This document shows positions 58,710-64,000 of a stretch of DNA of 64,000 bases, piece after piece. Within the stretch, counting starts at the first letter, position 1. The number at the start of each line of letters is the position of its first letter. Where the stretch lies: the NCBI RefSeq assembly GCF_014529535.1, contig NW_023503374.1:1550001-1614000 (forward strand), written 5' to 3'. Position numbers and translations under genes: made by a program. This DNA comes from Bradysia coprophila. Lineage: Eukaryota > Arthropoda > Insecta > Diptera > Sciaridae. Below the pieces are notes generated by a model. It ran no database searches, was not told where the DNA came from, and saw only the letters and a program-made list of their open reading frames with translations.

Positions 58710-60740
58710 CAGAATGAACAACGTTGGAATTTGACGAAGCTCCATCTGGACTACATTATTCCTAGTTCTGTCCCTAACCAGGAATTATTATCAACAAAAA
58801 AGACTCATTTTAACATTTTATCTAAATTCTAAGACTCACGTCTCCAACTGAAGGAAGAAGAACATATTTCAATGAAATAAAGTATTAAAATGAATATGTT
58901 GCATTGAATTCAGATCATATTGGCCAAAGCAGCTCTCTAGAGAGCTGCCTGTGTAGGCCTAAATTCTCTGTGTAAGTTTTTCTCATTCTCAATGAATATC
59001 TCGTTTTGTGTGGACGTGTCTTAAGTCAATGAACAATTAAGTTTCGTTACCACCGGAGTAGATATCATTTAAAGACTAGTCTAATCCACTGCTAATACAA
59101 AGAATGGAATGGTTCTGGTTCATATTGTGCGAATTTGATGATGGTAACGCGAATCACTCTATCTCGACCACACGCATTAACAGATTTAAAGTGTGAAAAT
59201 AGAAAATTTAATTCACGAACCGACAGATGGATGAGCGTTACCTCGTGTTATATTCAAAATTCTCCCTCTTTTTTTGGACAGTTTATTAAGTGGATATGTT
59301 ATTGTTGCACGAGTTGCCTTAGCACATAAATTGTAAATGATGCGTATAAATACTAATCTAATATTATTAAGTTGCTTTAATCTCGGTTTTAAATCTGAAT
59401 TTTTTAAAAAGATTTATTCCAACCAATATATAAACTGGCTGTTGGTTCTATATATCAAAAAAAAAATCTCAACTGAATGTAATTAATTTAACGTTTAAAA
59501 TAGAAAAAAAGCACAGCCATAGCTCATCATAAAAAAATAAATTATAAATACACATCGAATGACAAGCCACCACGCCTAAAAATTTTTCCAACAAAATTAA
59601 TTTTGAAAAAGAAAACTTTCATCCTAACATTTTTGTCTATTTCATGTATGTGTTTACACAGTGTGTATGGAACACAACTCACCAATAGGGTTTCAGACGT
59701 CGAAACATGTAAACGATCGAAAGAGAAATGAAACACCAAGCATGAGACGTTCCTGGTGTGTGGCTGGTGTTTACACATGCAAATACAAAAAAAATTGAAA
59801 ATACAGAAGAAAAACACGAAAGAAAATCGGAAAAAACATGAAAGATCATCGACCACAGTGCTATTAATTCTGGCTTCGATTTATTCGGCCATAAAGCGAT
59901 TTCCGATTTTACACCTTACAACACACCATCATATAGTGGTGGATACATTTCTGTATCATCCAACGTGCGTAAAAATATAAAATTTATTTTCAAACATGTT
60001 TTTACTTCGAAAATAGAGATTTTTATTGACGCGTTGACGCGCATTTTCCAGACTCCACGAACTGAGATTTATCCGAATTGATATTTTATGGCGATTTTAA
60101 GAAAGTTTGTCTAATTACGTGCTAAAGAATATTTAATGGAAAAATGCTTTAAATTGTAGCGTTTCGACTGGGAATTGGGAGAAGAAAAAAACGAAACTTG
60201 TGTGCTGCATTTTTAGACACGTTTATTTAACAGAAATTGGTCTGTCTTTTTCTGCTTACTGCCGCTATAAATTTCTAAGACGACAGCAAACTGAAAATGA
60301 CCTATCAATCGTATGTTGTGCTACAAATTACGGAGGAAAGTGTTTCGTCTTATGTTTAAAGAAGAAACAGATTTTTATTCGATTGTTAAGCTTTTTTCAA
60401 TTACGTTTTTACTTTGATCTTAAATCTACCGTCGAAAAACTGTGAAAAACTATTTTTGTAATAAGTGTACAATATGCAGGTACGTTCGAAGAGATAAAAC
60501 AATTCGCAGTTTATATGGGAGTACTACGTGGGACGCTGAGAAATGTTCCAAATTGTGTTTCCGAAAATGATCGAAAGGACAGAGATTTCTGGAGGACTCA
60601 TAAGGAACTAATGAATCAAGTACGTCATCTGTAATCGACAACAATGAGAAAAAAAGCGTCGTGTTCGGGCACTTGTAATCTATTGCAGCAAAATACGTAT
60701 TACATATTTTGGAAAGTTTTGTGCGTATCCAGCTGAAAGC
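58710..60740. other. Gene-free stretch
   Basis: AT-rich, no recognisable ORF; short frames of up to 104 codons lack domain features. Confidence 0.4.
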
Positions 60741-60741
60741 T

Positions 60742-60970
60742 CTTAAGAGCGATTGCTGCATTTATGGATGTTATTAAGGGTGGTAAAGTGCAGAGTGAAG
60801 TTGCGAAGATCCTTTTTGGTGCTTCTTTGACTGCTCTTTTGAAGGGAGAAAGTGATGTGAGGCCAATAGCAGTTGGGGTCGTTTGGAGACGTTTAGCAGG
60901 GAAAATTGCTTGTAGTAATATTAGTGAAAAGTTAGTTGAAAAATTGAAGCCGGTTCAATGGGGTTCCACT
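60742..60970 (+). pseudogene. YLDDG-type reverse transcriptase, copy B, N-terminal fragment
   Basis: GGKVQSEVAKILFGASLTAL, KGESDVRPIAVGVVWRRLAG and KIACSNISEKLVEKLKPVQW are nearly identical to the minus-strand copy A at 52380-52600. This copy keeps the base whose loss frameshifts copy A (VVWRRL is intact). Homology stops abruptly after KPVQW. Confidence 0.8.
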
Positions 60971-62070
60971 GAGGAAAAATATTTGAAAACTACAGCTGCA
61001 GTAGGTAATAGATCAGCTGTAATTGGTAATGTTTGGAAAAATTACCCACAGAAAGTAACGTATTACCTGTGGTGAGTAATTTTGGAAAAAGTTACTCAAT
61101 GACGGTAATTTTTTAAGAAATTACCTATAACAGCCGCTCTCAATGATTAGCAGTTCGAATATTCAGGAAACGTTTTAAAAATAAAACGAAATCTTTCGAG
61201 AAAATTGGACAACAAAAATTAAGATAAAACTTTAACACGACTTACTTAAGAGTAATATCGCCAAAACATCGAACAAAATCAGACATTTTGGGACAAGGTG
61301 TCACGGATTTTATTGAGTTATAGCTCTTTCGATTCGTTGAACTGATGCGAGTAAAACGTAGTACTACGTTTGATGAAATTTATTTTGTTGTCGATGATCG
61401 AGGTAGTGAAGTAAGGGTCTGTCAAAAGGTACCCAAAATCGTTTTTTTACAATTACTCGAGTGAAGCAATTTTGGGAAAAAACTTTTTTAGCTAGCCTAG
61501 TAGGCCTTGAAGAGATGCACATTTTGAGTATACACACCACCAGGTCCATGTTCATCTGACGGTGATATTAATGAATTTAGATGAAAAAATAGGTGATTTT
61601 CCGAAGTACCTGAGCGGCTGCAGTGACACAAGTCCGTGACATGGTATGTATTGTGAGATAGCCTAGCCTCTGTAGTACCATAACATGCAAAAACATCCTT
61701 GGATTAGTTTCACTGCAAAGGGTTGGAGTGACTTTAGTGGAAGTCCGCCCCAAGTCGACGAAATTTTATCCCTTTCTTTCGTTTGTTTTTCGCTTTTTTG
61801 AGGTTTTTTTTGCGGTCATTCATTATTTATTGCTGATAAGAATGAGATCAACTAAAATAAAGATTTTTTTGATGTATTCACGTGGTTATTATACTCTTAA
61901 ACCCAAATTTCGATCTATTTGGACTATTTTCTATATAAAAGTGGGATGTGAAGCATTTTTGGACTTTTTTTGTGACTATTCAATATGTATTTTCAATAAA
62001 ATTGTTATTTAAAGTGAATTAAACTAAAATAAAGAGTTAACTGATATATCCACGTTGGTTACGTACACTG
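60971..62070. other. Sequence separating two reverse transcriptase fragments
   Basis: 1.1 kb without similarity to the reverse transcriptase, lying between its N-terminal and catalytic fragments. 61019-61135 has repeated GTAATTTTTGGAAAAA/TTACC segments; no clear terminal repeats. Confidence 0.45.
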
Positions 62071-62152
62071 GGGTCCTTTGGCTCCTCCGTACTTAGACGA
62101 TGGTACTATAGGTGATGTTCTGTCAGCTGTTCTACAGGACATTAGGAAGGTA
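62071..62152 (+). pseudogene. YLDDG-type reverse transcriptase, copy B, catalytic fragment with deletion
   Basis: GPLAPP runs straight into YLDDGTIGDVLSAVLQDIRK; copy A has about 25 further residues between the two motifs (SFCISIMRMTHS...GW). Nucleotides 62090-62152 differ from copy A at only about one position, so the fragment is recent. Confidence 0.75.
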
Positions 62153-62457
62153 TTCAGTTCATTAAGAAGGGACAGTATTCATGGCGTCATGTAGTTGACA
62201 CACGTTTTTTTCGTGCTCAAGTTTTTACTTTAATTCGACTGTTTTGCACTAGTTTGTTGATGTTTTTTGGTTTTTAAATTTCGATAGAAAGTGTTTCTAA
62301 TGTTTTCTAATTGTTTTCGTATCAATTAAGTGTCAAAAATTATCGAAAACAAAAGTTTCTGCTTTGGTGCTCCTGAACAAATTATGACTGTGTGTGTGTA
62401 TTGCCATCGTTCATCATCATCGTAATTCAAGGCCTTATTGTTTACATTATATCCAAG

Positions 62458-63565
62458 TAATTGGCATCAAATCGAGAAAATGAATAATTGTATGGTGTGC
62501 GACGGCTGTTTCCGAAAAGACAATCCAAATAAAATTATTTGCGATGGGATTTGTCGCCAATCTTTTCATGCCGAATGTGTCAACTTTAGTAATAATGCAC
62601 TGTTGTGCTATAGAGAAATGCCGAATCTTCAATGGTTATGTGATGACTCAACGCATTTCAAGCAAAAGTGGTACTCTAAATAGGGTACTGAAACTTGACA
62701 GTGCTCCATGCAAAATTTTTCACTGTAAAAAGAGTGGGGATAAAATTTCATACAAAATAGTACTCTATTTGGCAGCTGTCATTAATAGCACTTTTGCTTG
62801 AAGTGCGTTGGATGACTGCATCATTCAACCACGCTCGTCCGACGTTTCATCTTATCGATTCAATAATTTCAATTCGACCGCTGTTAATCGAACCTCATCG
62901 CCATCGTAGGCCCAATGTTCGTTTATTCCTGCCAAACGTAAGCATAATCGAAATCCGTTGTCTAATCCGAAACCGAAGAATAGTAAGTGTTTTTGGTAAA
63001 CCGATCGCCGAACGATAAACTTGTCATTAGAAACATCGATAATTCAATGACCCTATCAGTAAACGAAACGCAACCCGAGAATCGTATTGTCAAATCTCCT
63101 GGTGCAAATGGATCGAATCAACGGATTTCATCTGTAATAAATCGTCCGGATGTCGCTCAATCCAAGCCGGAGACGCAACCCGAAAATTGTATAGTCAAAT
63201 CACCTGGTGCACATGGATCGAATCAACTGATTACGCCTTCAATAAATCGATTAGATGTCGCTCAACCCAAGCATGGCAATGACTCCGCAGATGTCAAAGA
63301 AACTCTCAAGGTACCACCGGCCGAGGTGGTAACTAAATCGTCCATTACAAAACCGATGCCCGCTGAAGTCAAAGATTCAACAATTCAACCGCAAAATGAT
63401 TCGATTCGGTCTCAACGTACCTTTACACCGGAGACGGAGACACAAAAGGTAGCTTATTTACCCAATTTGATCCGTCTACTACCGAATCGCAAAATGTCAG
63501 CTATTTGCTACGGAAGAATGTAATAACGTCGGCTGAAGATGTGTCATGCAAGATATTGGTTTCGC
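62458..63565 (+). pseudogene. LINE-like ORF1 with PHD-type zinc finger, disrupted
   Basis: From about the ATG at 62480: MNNCMVCDGCFRKDNPNKII, CDGICRQSFHAECVNF and WLCDD form a C4HC3 PHD-like finger whose last cysteine is supplied only after a 162-bp MITE (62649-62810) is removed (WLCDD|CIIQPRSSD). Further on there are stops (TAG near 62908, others near 62998 and 63048), then a long frame with the imperfect repeat NETQPENRIVKSPGANGSNQ (63060-63280), and finally STTESQNVSYLLRKNVITSA and DVSCKILVSP. PHD finger plus an STTE..V..YL segment resembles ORF1 of CR1-like non-LTR elements; that assignment is inference. The 3' end is replaced by a minisatellite. Confidence 0.6.
62649..62810. mobile_element. 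MITE inserted in the PHD finger, 7-bp duplication
   Basis: Ends CAACGCATTTCAAGCAAAAG and CTTTTGCTTGAAGTGCGTTG, flanked by exact GATGACT copies (62642-62648 and 62811-62817). Same family as 30637-30768. CAxxG termini again suggest a hAT relative. Confidence 0.88.
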
Positions 63566-63572
63566 CCTATTT

Positions 63573-64000
63573 GATAAAATTCCAAAAAAATGGTGACAAA
63601 AATGGGAATTTTCTACTAGCATTAGATAAAATTCCCAGAAAATGTGCCAAAAATGGGAACTTTATAGCAGCCATAGATAAAATTACTAGAAAATGTGCAA
63701 AAAATGGGAATTTTCTAGCGGCTTTAGATAAAATTTCCAAAAAATGTACCAAAAATGTGAACTTTCTGGCGGGTTTAGATAAAATTTCCAGAAAATGTAC
63801 CAAAAATGTGAACTTTCTAGCGGGTTTAGATAAAATTTCCAGAAAATGTACCAAAAATGTGAATTTTGTAGCGGTTTGATAAAATTCCCAAAAATGGTGC
63901 CAAAAATGGGAATTTTCTACTGGCTTTAGATAAAATTCCCAGAAAATGTGCCAAAAATGGGAATTTTCTACTGGCTTTAGATAAATTTCCCAGAAAATGT
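63573..64000. repeat. 51-bp minisatellite, continues past the window end
   Basis: GATAAAATT landmarks fall at 63573, 63625, 63676, 63727, 63778, 63829, 63878, 63929 and 63980, a 51-bp period (17 codons) with one 49-bp unit. Unit text is of the type AGATAAAATTTCCAGAAAAT then GTACCAAAAATGTGAACTTT. The two strands are both open (DKISRKCTKNVNFLAGL on the plus strand), which is a property of the repeat, not evidence of a gene. Confidence 0.93.

Noticed and set aside
63567-63879. Long repetitive ORFs on both strands at the window end
   Set aside because: Open only because of the 51-bp repeat; no start, signal or domain.

Overview
The window is nuclear DNA of an insect, most probably a lower (nematoceran) dipteran such as a fungus gnat. 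It is AT-rich, its genes have short GT-AG introns (many of 40-100 bp), it encodes a gustatory-type chemoreceptor, and the gene-free stretches are full of small inverted-repeat transposons and decayed non-LTR retrotransposons. The order is inferred from gene architecture and remembered protein families; no search was possible.

Nine genes are supported. Eight could be rebuilt exon by exon with every junction in phase: AIMP2 (+, 2246-3367, 328 aa), mitochondrial Mn superoxide dismutase (-, 3534-4910, 218 aa), an ARHGAP19/RhoGAP54D-type Rho GTPase-activating protein (-, 15341-19875, 867 aa), LSM1 (+, 21637-22198, 137 aa), a DHRSX-like short-chain dehydrogenase (+, 28409-30200, 359 aa), 6-phosphogluconolactonase (-, 31200-32069, 244 aa), the APC/C scaffold ANAPC1 (+, 32767-42012, 19 exons, 1933 aa) and a gustatory receptor (+, 47534-49011, 430 aa). 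Ribosomal protein L38 (-, 22540-22752, 70 aa) has a single coding exon. A secreted ten-cysteine peptide (+, 452-727) is likely a tenth. A Q/N-rich ORF antisense in an ANAPC1 intron and an isolated minus-strand terminal exon at 42057-42125 are weaker. The genes are mostly unrelated housekeeping functions with no operon-like logic. AIMP2/SOD2 are convergent with 166 bp between stop codons.

Between the genes lie transposon graveyards. 5.2-15.1 kb holds nested foldback elements: a hAT-like MITE with an 8-bp target duplication, an RTE-like reverse transcriptase cut by two MITEs, and a 5.5-kb foldback element with further insertions. 42.1-47.4 kb holds a 3.4-kb insertion flanked by 26-bp direct repeats and ending in a (TCAAG)n tail, then a palindromic satellite. 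49.3-52.7 kb holds two decayed reverse transcriptases, one of them a YLDDG-type element with further pieces near 26.2, 60.8 and 62.1 kb. 62.4-64 kb holds a LINE-like ORF1 whose PHD-like finger is split by a 162-bp MITE, followed by a 51-bp minisatellite that runs off the end. The stretches 23-26, 53-57 and 59-60.7 kb show no gene I can support.

Limits: splice sites were assigned by eye from GT-AG, phase and remembered homologues; transposon family names rest on motifs and termini only; no tRNA, rRNA or CRISPR array was recognised.
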